From contig QKIM01000492.1 of the NCBI GenBank assembly GCA_003249585.1, forward strand, positions 1 through 5,190: a stretch of DNA of 5,190 bases. Reading direction: 5' to 3'. Below, piece after piece: positions 1 through 4,974 of the stretch. Every line of letters begins with the position of its first letter. Position 1 is the first letter of the stretch. Source of the DNA: Deltaproteobacteria bacterium. GTDB taxonomy: Bacteria > Myxococcota_A > Polyangia > HGW-17. The translations under genes and the position numbers were made by a program. The notes beneath the pieces were generated by a model. It worked only from the letters and a program-made list of their open reading frames with translations. It was not told the origin of the DNA and did not search any database.

Positions 1-40
1 GAGCGAACCGTTCCCGGCCCATGAAGGAAGTGTGCAATGA
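1..40 (+). CDS. Possible 3' end of an upstream gene overlapping the next start (ATGA)
   Basis: Reading from base 2, the codons give SEPFPAHEGSVQ and then TGA at 38-40, which overlaps the ATG at 37-39 as ATGA. This is a typical junction between translationally coupled genes in an operon. A second candidate is the frame starting at base 1, which stops at 22-24 (ERTVPGP). Both tails are too short to recognise, and the choice between them cannot be made from this window. If either is real, the signalling operon begins further upstream and its promoter is not in view. Confidence 0.3.
   Translation, partial: SEPFPAHEGSVQ
24..30 (+). promoter_or_regulatory. Ribosome binding site for the first receiver gene
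   Basis: AAGGAAG lies 6 bases before the ATG at 37. It supports that start over the out-of-frame ATG at 21, which lies upstream of the site. Confidence 0.6.
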
Positions 41-426
41 ACAAGCCCCTCAAAGTCCTCCTGGTCGATGACGACCTCGATTTCCTCTTCCAGCAGCGCG
101 TCAACCTCGAGCAGCTCGACTGCGAGGTCATGGAGGCGACCAGCGTGGAGCAGGCCCTCTCCCTGGTGGAGTCTGGCTCTCCCGACGTGGCCATCATCGA
201 CCTCATGATGGACCGCATGGACGACGGCTTCGTGCTCGCCCACCACATCAAGCGGATGCGGCCCGGGACCCCCGTCATCATGACCACGGCCGTCACCTCG
301 GTGACGGGGTACAGCTTCGACAAGAACGGCGGCGAGGGCAAGGACTGGATCAAGGCCGACGTGATCCTCCCCAAGCCGGTCCGCTTCGAGCAACTGAAAG
401 CGGAGTTCAGAAAGCTGGGGCTGTGA
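37..426 (+). CDS. Stand-alone response regulator receiver protein
   Basis: A single receiver (REC) domain of 129 residues with no output domain. Visible residues are the acidic pair D11-D12, the phospho-acceptor D55 at the end of a hydrophobic strand (VAIID), the switch Thr T84 and the conserved Lys in K113-P114. Two features are non-canonical. The loop after D55 reads LMMDRMDDG, one residue longer than the usual D-x-x-M-P-x-x-x-G and without its Pro. The stretch from T84 to K113 is 29 residues, against about 22 in CheY. The gene is followed after one base by a receiver-kinase, so it is most likely a phosphorylation partner of that kinase, either as target or as phosphate sink. The receiver family assignment is secure; its target is unknown. 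Confidence 0.93.
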   Translation: MNKPLKVLLVDDDLDFLFQQRVNLEQLDCEVMEATSVEQALSLVESGSPDVAIIDLMMDRMDDGFVLAHHIKRMRPGTPVIMTTAVTSVTGYSFDKNGGEGKDWIKADVILPKPVRFEQLKAEFRKLGL

Positions 427-427
427 C

Positions 428-1597
428 ATGACCACCACCGAACGCCTCCTGGTCTTCATCGTCGACGACGAGCCCGGCATCCGCATGGGCATCGAGGCCA
501 TCCTGCGCGGCTTCAAGCCCGCGTTGGCCGACATGGACCGGGTCGTGAACTTCGACCTGCGCTCCTTCGAGACGGGGGAGGCGTTCCTTGAGGCCCTGAA
601 GACGGAGACCCCGGCGCTGGTGCTCCTGGACTGCAAACTCCCGGGCATCGGCGGGCTGGAGATTCTGGAGAAGGTGCTCTCCAAACGCGAGGACATCGTG
701 ACCCTCATCGTCACGGCCTACGCGACCCTGGAGACGGCGGTGAAGACCACCAAGATGGGCGCCTACGACTTCCTGGCCAAGCCCTTTACCCCCGACGAGC
801 TGCGCTACACGGTGCGCAAGGGCGCCACCCACGTCCTCCTCAGACGGGAGAGGGACCGCCTGGAGACCGAGCGCAAGCAGATCCGTTTCCAGTTCCTCTC
901 GGTGCTGGCCCACGAGCTCAAGAGCCCCATCAACGCCGTGGAGGGCTACCTGGATCTCATGGCCAACAAGCTCCTGGGGCCCGATGTCGAATCCTACCTG
1001 CCCATGGTCGAGAAGAGCATCGCCCGCATCGGTGGCATGCGCAAACTCATTGCGGACCTCATGGACCTGACCCGCCTGGAGTCGGGACAGCGGAAGAAGG
1101 AGATCTCTTCGGTGAATCTGCGCGAGGCGGCCCAGACGGCTCTCGAAAGCGTGGCCCTGGCGGCCGAGAAGAGGAATATCTCTTTCACGCTTGAGTCGGA
1201 CGATCTGAGCATCGCCGCAGATCCGGGGGACATTGAGATTATTTTTAACAATTATGTGTCCAATGCGGTAAAGTACAACCGCGACGGCGGCTCGGTGACG
1301 GTCCGCCTGACCGGGACCGACGGCGGGAAGATCCGCATCGCTGTAACGGATACCGGTCTGGGTCTGACCGACGAGGATCGGGAACGGCTCTTCGCAGAGT
1401 TTGTGCGGATCAAGACCGACGAGACCCGGCACATCCCGGGCTCCGGGCTGGGGCTCTCCATCGTGAAGAAGCTCGCCCAGGAGTACGGCGGCGAGGTGGG
1501 CGTCACCTCGACACACGGCGAGGGCAGCACCTTCTGGGTGGAGCTCGCGCCCGCGGTCATTGAAAAGGATTCCCAACCCCATGGGGCCGAAAGGTAG
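428..1597 (+). CDS. Soluble hybrid: N-terminal receiver plus histidine kinase
   Basis: This 389-residue protein has no membrane segment or signal peptide, so it is cytoplasmic. Domains in order are a canonical receiver at about 7-130 (acidic pair D13-D14, phospho-acceptor D68 followed by CKLPGIGG, switch T96, K118), a charged Arg/Glu-rich helix at about 137-155 that probably continues into the dimerisation helix, a HisKA domain at about 152-215 with H162 in an AHELKSPINAVEG H-box, and a HATPase domain at about 265-378. The ATPase has its N-box around N279 (NNYVSNAVKYN), D308 in DTGLGL and the glycine lid GSGLGLS at 338-344. All catalytic residues are intact. The receiver in front probably controls the kinase, giving a phosphorelay input rather than a direct ligand sensor; no PAS, GAF or other sensory domain is seen. 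The ATG lies one base after the upstream stop with only a weak G-rich site before it, suggesting translational coupling. Confidence 0.94.
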   Translation: MTTTERLLVFIVDDEPGIRMGIEAILRGFKPALADMDRVVNFDLRSFETGEAFLEALKTETPALVLLDCKLPGIGGLEILEKVLSKREDIVTLIVTAYATLETAVKTTKMGAYDFLAKPFTPDELRYTVRKGATHVLLRRERDRLETERKQIRFQFLSVLAHELKSPINAVEGYLDLMANKLLGPDVESYLPMVEKSIARIGGMRKLIADLMDLTRLESGQRKKEISSVNLREAAQTALESVALAAEKRNISFTLESDDLSIAADPGDIEIIFNNYVSNAVKYNRDGGSVTVRLTGTDGGKIRIAVTDTGLGLTDEDRERLFAEFVRIKTDETRHIPGSGLGLSIVKKLAQEYGGEVGVTSTHGEGSTFWVELAPAVIEKDSQPHGAER

Positions 1598-1610
1598 CCC
1601 CGCATTCGAA

Positions 1611-1615
1611 AGGAG
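1611..1615 (+). promoter_or_regulatory. Ribosome binding site for the second stand-alone receiver
   Basis: AGGAG lies 8 bases before the ATG at 1624, inside the 26-base gap after the kinase stop. It is much stronger than the site in front of the kinase, so this receiver may be made in excess of the kinase from the same message. Confidence 0.75.
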
Positions 1616-1623
1616 CCTGTGTT

Positions 1624-2031
1624 ATGGCAAAGATTCTCTGCGTTGACGACGATCATGATGTGACCGAATTCTGCAAAATCGCCCTCGAAGCCAAGGGACA
1701 CGAAGTGTTCACGGCCGCCGACGGTGATGCCGGGTTTGAGGCCGCACTCAAGGTGCGTCCCGACGTCATGCTCCTGGACGTGATGATGAAGGACGTCTCT
1801 GACGGGTTCCAGACGGCCTATCGGATCCGCAAGGAAGAATCCATCAAATACACCCCGATCCTCATGCTCACCAGCGTGAACCAGGTCTTCAACCACAAGT
1901 TCAGCCCCGATCGTGACGGCAAGTTCCTCCCCGTGGACGACTTCGTGGAGAAGCCCATCCCCGTGGCCACCCTCATCGAGAAGGTGGACAAGCTCCTGGC
2001 CCTCACCCCCGACCAGATCAACGTCGGCTGA
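1624..2031 (+). CDS. Stand-alone response regulator receiver protein (second)
   Basis: A 135-residue single receiver domain with the acidic pair D8-D9, phospho-acceptor D52 (VMLLD), switch T83 and K110 in EKPIP. It has no effector domain; the last 15 residues or so are a short tail. Like the first receiver of the operon it has one extra residue in the loop after the phospho-Asp (VMMKDVSDG, no Pro). It also has a lengthened segment between T83 and K110 (27 residues) containing an FSPDRDGKF turn. These shared departures suggest the two solitary receivers belong to one subfamily and may dock on related partners. The gene ends the operon, followed by a 316-bp structured noncoding region. The family call is certain; the downstream partner is not. 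Confidence 0.93.
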   Translation: MAKILCVDDDHDVTEFCKIALEAKGHEVFTAADGDAGFEAALKVRPDVMLLDVMMKDVSDGFQTAYRIRKEESIKYTPILMLTSVNQVFNHKFSPDRDGKFLPVDDFVEKPIPVATLIEKVDKLLALTPDQINVG

Positions 2032-2071
2032 GGCTCCGGCTACTGCTCCCGCAGGCAGGACGACACCAGTC

Positions 2072-2183
2072 TTTCCGTACGGGCAGGACGTGTCCTGCCC
2101 ACCCCTGAAGCGTTTTCCGTACGGGCAGGACGTGTCCTGCCCTCCCTGAAGCGTTTTCCGTACGGGCAGGACGTGTCCTGCCC
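2072..2183. repeat. Three tandem copies of a palindromic REP-like element
   Basis: A 29-bp unit occurs identically at 2072-2100, 2114-2142 and 2155-2183, so copies start 42 and 41 bp apart. Copies two and three share an 11-base lead-in as well, giving 40 identical bases each (2103-2142 and 2144-2183) separated by one base. Each unit contains a perfect inverted repeat with arms GGGCAGGAC and GTCCTGCCC around a central GT. It is immediately preceded by an overlapping 8-bp palindrome, CCGTACGG. As RNA or single-stranded DNA each copy can fold to an 8-bp stem with a CGUG loop. The layout resembles dispersed REP/BIME-type intergenic repeats; membership of a genome-wide family is inferred, not seen. 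Confidence 0.85.
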
Positions 2184-2248
2184 CCCACGATGGCACGCCC
2201 CTTTCGTGCCTCTTCCCACGTCAGGTCGCGGTCTTCCCCGCGCCCTGC

Positions 2249-2298
2249 GCCCCCGGGGCCGCCCTTACCGGCCCCGGGGGCACCCCCACCCCCTTTTT
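2249..2298 (+). terminator. Probable rho-independent terminator (strong GC hairpin plus T-run)
   Basis: Arms GCCCCCGGGGCCG (2249-2261) and CGGCCCCGGGGGC (2269-2281) are perfectly complementary over 13 bp around a 7-base loop. Five Ts follow at 2294-2298. The T-run is 12 bases past the stem rather than directly next to it, so the call is not classical. The orientation suits the + strand signalling operon that ends at 2031; the other strand has no T-run after the stem. Confidence 0.45.
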
Positions 2299-2316
2299 CC
2301 CTTGGATACAGGTTTC

Positions 2317-2344
2317 TTTCGTGCGGGCGGGATGCGTCCTGCCC
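2317..2344. repeat. Diverged fourth copy of the palindromic element
   Basis: These 28 bases match the 29-bp unit at 2072-2183 with one base missing and only transitions otherwise. The palindrome part (2325-2344) keeps the right arm TCCTGCCC exactly and changes the left arm to GGGCGGGA, which still pairs through a G-U wobble on the + strand RNA. It ends 3 bases beyond the cupin stop codon, so it may also serve as a 3'-end hairpin for that transcript, although no T-run follows on the - strand. Confidence 0.65.
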
Positions 2345-2347
2345 GTG

Positions 2348-2743
2348 TTACATCCAGCTGGGTTTGCCTTCGGCGGGGATCCCGTCGTCCTGGGTGAACC
2401 GGTTGAGGCTGCCGGCCCTCGCCTGGATGCAGACAAACCGCAGGGCGCTGTCGGCGTCGGCCCTCATGCAGCGCCGGGCGGCCGGATCGACCCGCACCAC
2501 ATCACCCGCGGTCACGGCCAGCTCTTCCCCGTCGAGATAGAACTGTCCCCTCCCGGAGAGGATCAGGTACACCTCCTCGTTCTCCCGGTGGGCGTGGACG
2601 AAGGGGACGCTGATGCCCGCCGGCAGCACGTTGATGGAGATCTCCGAGCCGGTCAGGGCCAGGTCGTCGTGGAGGGTCACCCGGGTGACCTCATCGACGT
2701 TGCCCAGAGAGACCTTTTTGTAGTTGGTGGCTGCTTTTTCCAT
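2348..2743 (-). CDS. Small single-domain cupin protein
   Basis: A 131-residue protein with one cupin beta-barrel covering about residues 33-107. Cupin motif 1 is clear: G43, H50-x-H52, E57 and G64 (H-x-H-x4-E-x6-G), providing three metal ligands. Motif 2 (G80-D81 to P87) lacks the usual His; a Cys (C92) sits near that position in PAARRC, so the metal site is either three-ligand or has a sulfur ligand. The start at 2743 is supported by AAGGAG 8 bases upstream (2752-2757 on the opposite strand). It follows marR on the same strand after 111 bp that contain a copy of the MarR operator, so it is the likely regulated target. Substrate is unknown; small cupins include dioxygenases, isomerases and ligand-binding proteins. 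Confidence 0.88.
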   Translation of the reverse strand: MEKAATNYKKVSLGNVDEVTRVTLHDDLALTGSEISINVLPAGISVPFVHAHRENEEVYLILSGRGQFYLDGEELAVTAGDVVRVDPAARRCMRADADSALRFVCIQARAGSLNRFTQDDGIPAEGKPSWM

Positions 2744-2751
2744 TGTACGTT

Positions 2752-2757
2752 CTCCTT
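2752..2757 (-). promoter_or_regulatory. Ribosome binding site for the cupin gene
   Basis: On the - strand this reads AAGGAG, 8 bases before the ATG at 2743. It fixes that start and shows that the cupin message has a leader, unlike the one predicted for marR. Confidence 0.75.
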
Positions 2758-2817
2758 GTGTACGGCGCGGGGCCGTGCGGTCCCGCGGTGAAGAGCGGTG
2801 TCGGGGAGCTGGGATTC

Positions 2818-2848
2818 CATAAAGTTCGTGCCCGAACTATATGGGCAA
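2818..2848 (-). promoter_or_regulatory. Possible cupin promoter with MarR operator inside it
   Basis: On the - strand, TTGCCC (2843-2848) could be a -35 element and CTTTAT or TTTATG (2818-2824) a -10, with an 18- or 19-bp spacer. The operator palindrome fills the spacer, the same arrangement as in front of marR. The elements are weak matches, so this is tentative; the alternative is read-through from marR. Confidence 0.3.
2823..2838. promoter_or_regulatory. Operator 2: inverted repeat AGTTCG-N4-CGAACT, upstream of cupin
   Basis: A perfect 6-bp-arm inverted repeat with spacer TGCC, centred about 87 bp upstream of the cupin ATG. Its arms and 4-bp spacing are identical to the repeat in front of marR (3304-3325). 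MarR proteins are dimers that bind palindromes of about this size, so this is the likely binding site through which the repressor controls the cupin gene. Confidence 0.72.
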
Positions 2849-2854
2849 AAAAAA

Positions 2855-3295
2855 TCACCGCTTCAGGTTGTCGCAAAGCACCGCGAGCAGCTCCACCAGA
2901 CGCTGGCGGTCGTCCGCGGGCATGTCTCCATAGACCTGCTGCTGCAGGATGACGGAGATCTCCTCAAAATCCTCTTTCATGGCCAGCCCTTTTTCGGTGA
3001 GCCCGATGAGGGTGGAGCGCGCGTCCTCAGGGGAGGCCTGTTTGTAGAGGTAGCCGTGCTTCTCTAGGGTGTTGACCATCCCCGTCACCGTGGACTTGAC
3101 CCGCCCCGACTTTCGGACCAGGGCCTTGATGGGGATGGGGCCAGACTGCCGGAACAGGAAGGAGAGGACCAGCCCGTGGGCGGGCACGATCCCCGTGAAG
3201 CCCCTCCGCCCGAGCTCTTGCTCGAGCACCAGATTGGCGCCCTCGCGGATCGAGGAGATGAGGCTGATGATGCTCCGGGGGGCCACAGGTTCCAT
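2855..3295 (-). CDS. MarR-family transcriptional regulator
   Basis: 146 residues, a typical MarR length. N-terminal dimerisation helices (about 8-50) lead into a winged helix-turn-helix at about 53-100. The recognition helix contains KSTVTGMVNTLEKHGYL (67-83) and the wing carries D91-x-R93 in SPEDARSTLIGLTEKG. The C-terminal helices (103-146) complete the dimer interface. C141 is the only Cys, so a Cys-pair redox switch is not evident. Family members usually repress their own and neighbouring genes and release DNA on binding a small phenolic or lipophilic ligand. Identical inverted repeats precede this gene and the cupin gene downstream. The ATG at 3295 has no good ribosome binding site; a GTG three codons in (V4) is the nearest alternative. 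Eight As (2847-2854, Ts in the transcript) directly follow the stop. Confidence 0.92.
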   Translation of the reverse strand: MEPVAPRSIISLISSIREGANLVLEQELGRRGFTGIVPAHGLVLSFLFRQSGPIPIKALVRKSGRVKSTVTGMVNTLEKHGYLYKQASPEDARSTLIGLTEKGLAMKEDFEEISVILQQQVYGDMPADDRQRLVELLAVLCDNLKR

Positions 3296-3301
3296 GTCCG
3301 C

Positions 3302-3330
3302 TTTTTAGTTCGCCCACGAACTAAAGTCAA
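3302..3330 (-). promoter_or_regulatory. sigma70-type promoter of marR
   Basis: On the - strand, TTGACT (3325-3330) is a 5/6 match to the -35 consensus. After exactly 17 bp comes TAAAAA (3302-3307), a 4/6 match to the -10. The expected transcription start is about 3295, at or beside the marR ATG, which implies a very short or absent leader. The operator palindrome overlaps the spacer and the -10, which is suited to repression by blocking polymerase. Confidence 0.6.
3304..3325. promoter_or_regulatory. Operator 1: 22-bp inverted repeat in the marR promoter
   Basis: Arms TTTAGTTCG (3304-3312) and CGAACTAAA (3317-3325) are perfectly complementary over 9 bp around CCCA. The core AGTTCG-N4-CGAACT recurs at 2823-2838. 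Its position across the marR promoter points to autoregulation. Confidence 0.78.
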
Positions 3331-3511
3331 CGGAAAAATGACCGGACCACCGGGATTCCATGCAGAAGCGTCGTCGATGGGGGTAGAGCATGCTGAATAC
3401 ATGGGGAAATGCCGTGTCCGTTGCAGTCGACGGTGGTTCGTGCAAACATGATCTTCCATGGGGGGCGAAACGCTTGGCAGGTCGGAAAAAAGAGTTGCTG
3501 TCAGCGCACCT

Positions 3512-3520
3512 GGAAGGGAA
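3512..3520 (+). promoter_or_regulatory. Ribosome binding site deciding the sigma factor start
   Basis: GGAAGGGAA lies 8 bases before the ATG at 3529. The same frame stays open to an ATG at 3409, but that one has no comparable site, and the 40 residues it would add do not resemble a sigma factor. Confidence 0.6.
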
Positions 3521-3528
3521 CTGCACGG

Positions 3529-4353
3529 ATGGAACCCCAAAAACACACGGGAGAAGGGCAAAAGACGTCGGCTGAATTCGAGGCCCTGTGCTGTGCGCAG
3601 TACCAGCGCATGTATACGCTGGCCTTTCGCATGACGGGCAGCCGTCAGGACACCGAGGACGTCCTCCAGGCGGCGCTGCTCAGCGCGTGGAAGGGGTGGT
3701 CGGGCTTTCGCGGCGAGAGTCGGGCCGAGACCTGGCTGTACCGCGTCGTGGTGAACACGGCCAAGCGGGCCATGAAGAAGGCGCGCCGCCTGCCCGTGGC
3801 CATTGCCGCCGATGAGCACAACGTCACCGAGGGCGACGTGTACGACTGGATCAACCGTTCGGGAACCTGTGAAGACGAATATCTTGTCGAGCGTGTGCGG
3901 CAGAGCTGCCTGCAGATGTTCATGAACTGCATGCCCGGCAGGTATCGCGTGCTGTTCACCTTGCGGGTCATTCTGGGCTTCAACGTCGTCGAGACCTGCG
4001 AGATTCTTGAGTGCGGCGAAGCCAGCGTGAAGACCGGGCTGCACAGGGCCCGGCGGCTGGTGAGGGACCATTTCGACGGCCGCTGTTCGCTGGTGAGAAA
4101 GGATGGGCCGTGCGTGTGCAGCTCCTATGCCAGCCACATCCTGCACAGAGGTCACGCCGATCGGCTGGCGAACATCCGCGCTGTCCCCATGGAGGAGGTC
4201 GAGGCGACGCAGTGCTTCCACCGGGAGCTTGAGGCGATCCTCGACCACGAGGCGCTGTACCTCGCCGAGATCCACGGCCAGGGGCGCGAGGAGTTTCTCG
4301 CGCACGTTCAAAAACTGCGGGAAGAAGGCGGGATACACCTCTTATCGGAATAA
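3529..4353 (+). CDS. ECF-type RNA polymerase sigma factor with Cys-containing C-terminal extension
   Basis: 274 residues from the chosen ATG, longer than the 170-200 typical of ECF sigma factors. Region 2 spans about 17-87: YQRMYTLAFRMTGSRQDTEDV with D41, E43, D44 and Q47, then a -10-binding part ending SRAETWLYRVVVNTAKR. Region 4 is about 125-180 with a helix-turn-helix (VVETCEILECGEASVKTGLHRARRL). Residues 181-274 are an extra domain carrying C186, C195 and C197 (C-x8-C-x-C), which could bind a metal or sense redox state, followed by an acidic/His-containing helical tail. Similar C-terminal additions in other ECF groups regulate the sigma factor in cis. No anti-sigma membrane protein is seen next to it. 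It is divergent from marR and followed after 77 bp by a Cys-rich DUF3795 gene, its probable operon partner or target. Confidence 0.88.
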   Translation: MEPQKHTGEGQKTSAEFEALCCAQYQRMYTLAFRMTGSRQDTEDVLQAALLSAWKGWSGFRGESRAETWLYRVVVNTAKRAMKKARRLPVAIAADEHNVTEGDVYDWINRSGTCEDEYLVERVRQSCLQMFMNCMPGRYRVLFTLRVILGFNVVETCEILECGEASVKTGLHRARRLVRDHFDGRCSLVRKDGPCVCSSYASHILHRGHADRLANIRAVPMEEVEATQCFHRELEAILDHEALYLAEIHGQGREEFLAHVQKLREEGGIHLLSE

Positions 4354-4368
4354 TGCGAAGTTTTCTGT

Positions 4369-4379
4369 AACCTCAGGTT
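4369..4379. promoter_or_regulatory. Short palindrome in the sigma-DUF3795 gap
   Basis: AACCT-C-AGGTT is a perfect 5-bp-arm inverted repeat 16 bases after the sigma factor stop and 52 bases before the DUF3795 ATG. The GTAACC it overlaps resembles the AAC-containing -35 motif of many ECF promoters, but no convincing -10 partner follows. It could be a regulator site or chance. Confidence 0.2.
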
Positions 4380-4430
4380 CGATGGGGACTCCAAGTGAGT
4401 ATTCACCGGGGCGACCCGAAAGGAGAAACC

Positions 4431-4895
4431 ATGGATTACAGAAAACTCACTTCCCACTGTGGCATCGATTGCTTCAACTGTCAGGTGTACCGCGACAACA
4501 TCGTGCCCGAGCTCGCCGAGGCCATCGCGGCCAGGCGTCAGATGGCACCCGAGCAGGTGGCCTGCGACGGCTGCAAGGTCGGCGGCTGTTCGGTGCTGGG
4601 GGAACGCTCCTGCGAGTGTATGGCGTGCGTGAAGGCGCGGGGCCACGAGTTCTGCTTTGAGTGTGAGGACTTCCCGTGCGGGATCCTGCACCCCTGCGCG
4701 TGGCACGCCACGGACTATCCTCAGAACCAGAAGGTGTACAACCTCATGCGCATGAAGAAGATCGGCGTGGAGCGCTGGGCCCGGGAGGAGGCCTCCGGGA
4801 GCCGCGAGCGCTACGCCAGGGGGGTCATCGTCATCGGCTCGGGGCCGAAGCTCCTCAAGGAGCTGCCCGAGGAGATGCGAACGTTCTTCCGGTAG
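4431..4895 (+). CDS. DUF3795-family cysteine-rich protein
   Basis: 154 residues with 13 cysteines. The N-terminal HCGIDCFNC (C10, C14, C17) is the signature seen at the start of DUF3795 proteins. Further pairs follow: C45-x2-C48-x4-C53, C61-x-C63-x2-C66, C75-x2-C78-x4-C83 and C89. This spacing suggests zinc or iron-sulfur binding; no membrane segment or signal is seen. The C-terminal third has no Cys and ends in a basic/acidic helix (LLKELPEEMRTFF). The ATG at 4431 has AGGAG at 4421-4425, 5 bases upstream; a GTG at 4395 would add 12 residues but lacks a good site. Function of the family is unknown to me. Sitting directly behind a sigma factor that itself has a Cys cluster, it may act in the same response, which is inference. 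Confidence 0.85.
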   Translation: MDYRKLTSHCGIDCFNCQVYRDNIVPELAEAIAARRQMAPEQVACDGCKVGGCSVLGERSCECMACVKARGHEFCFECEDFPCGILHPCAWHATDYPQNQKVYNLMRMKKIGVERWAREEASGSRERYARGVIVIGSGPKLLKELPEEMRTFFR

Positions 4896-4974
4896 GCCGG
4901 CCCTCGGCGCGATCGGCATGCCCTTGGAACGCTGGCCCCTCGCCCTTCACAGCGGCACGGTCACCGGGAAGGGA
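4896..4974. other. Gap between converging genes
   Basis: 79 bases between the DUF3795 stop and the transporter stop. Apart from the 8-bp palindrome GGCCGGCC at 4896-4903, no strong hairpin with a T-run is visible, so no terminator is called for either gene. Confidence 0.5.

Larger units (their letters stand above)
2032..2347. other. Intergenic region between converging genes, no gene seen
   Basis: This 316-base stretch lies between the receiver stop and the stop of the oppositely oriented cupin gene. Reading frames through it are low-complexity Pro/Ser/Arg strings with no recognisable protein. It holds a half-copy of a palindromic element (GGCAGGACG at 2054-2062), three full tandem copies (2072-2183), a small hairpin with GGCACG and CGTGCC arms (2192-2210), a large GC hairpin (2249-2281) and a diverged copy of the element (2317-2344). 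Confidence 0.7.

Noticed and set aside
407..1582. Long open frame on the - strand across the kinase gene
   Set aside because: It is a mirror of high-GC codon bias in the kinase gene; the translation is Gly/Leu/Val/His-rich with no recognisable domain, whereas the + strand shows complete kinase motifs.
2072..2183. CRISPR array
   Set aside because: Three repeats are regularly spaced, but the intervals are only 12-13 bases and nearly identical to each other, not unique spacers, and no cas gene is near.
2321..2791. 156-codon open frame on the + strand opposite the cupin gene
   Set aside because: It lies antisense to a well-supported cupin with motif and ribosome binding site, and its translation matches no family.
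2679..2820. 47-codon small gene starting with ATG right after the second operator on the - strand
   Set aside because: It has no ribosome binding site, runs out of frame into the cupin gene and shows no recognisable sequence; the cupin start with its AAGGAG site explains the region better.
2811..3361. GGGATTCCAT present at both 2811-2820 and 3352-3361
   Set aside because: The ten-base match stands at different distances from the two operators and on opposite sides of them, so a shared regulatory role is not supported.
3409..3528. N-terminal extension of the sigma factor from an ATG at 3409
   Set aside because: The ATG at 3529 has a good ribosome binding site and begins just before sigma region 2; the extra 40 residues look like translated intergenic DNA.
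3085..4338. 417-codon open frame on the - strand across the sigma factor and marR promoter
   Set aside because: It runs antisense to a clear sigma factor and over the marR promoter and gene in another frame; no protein family is recognisable.
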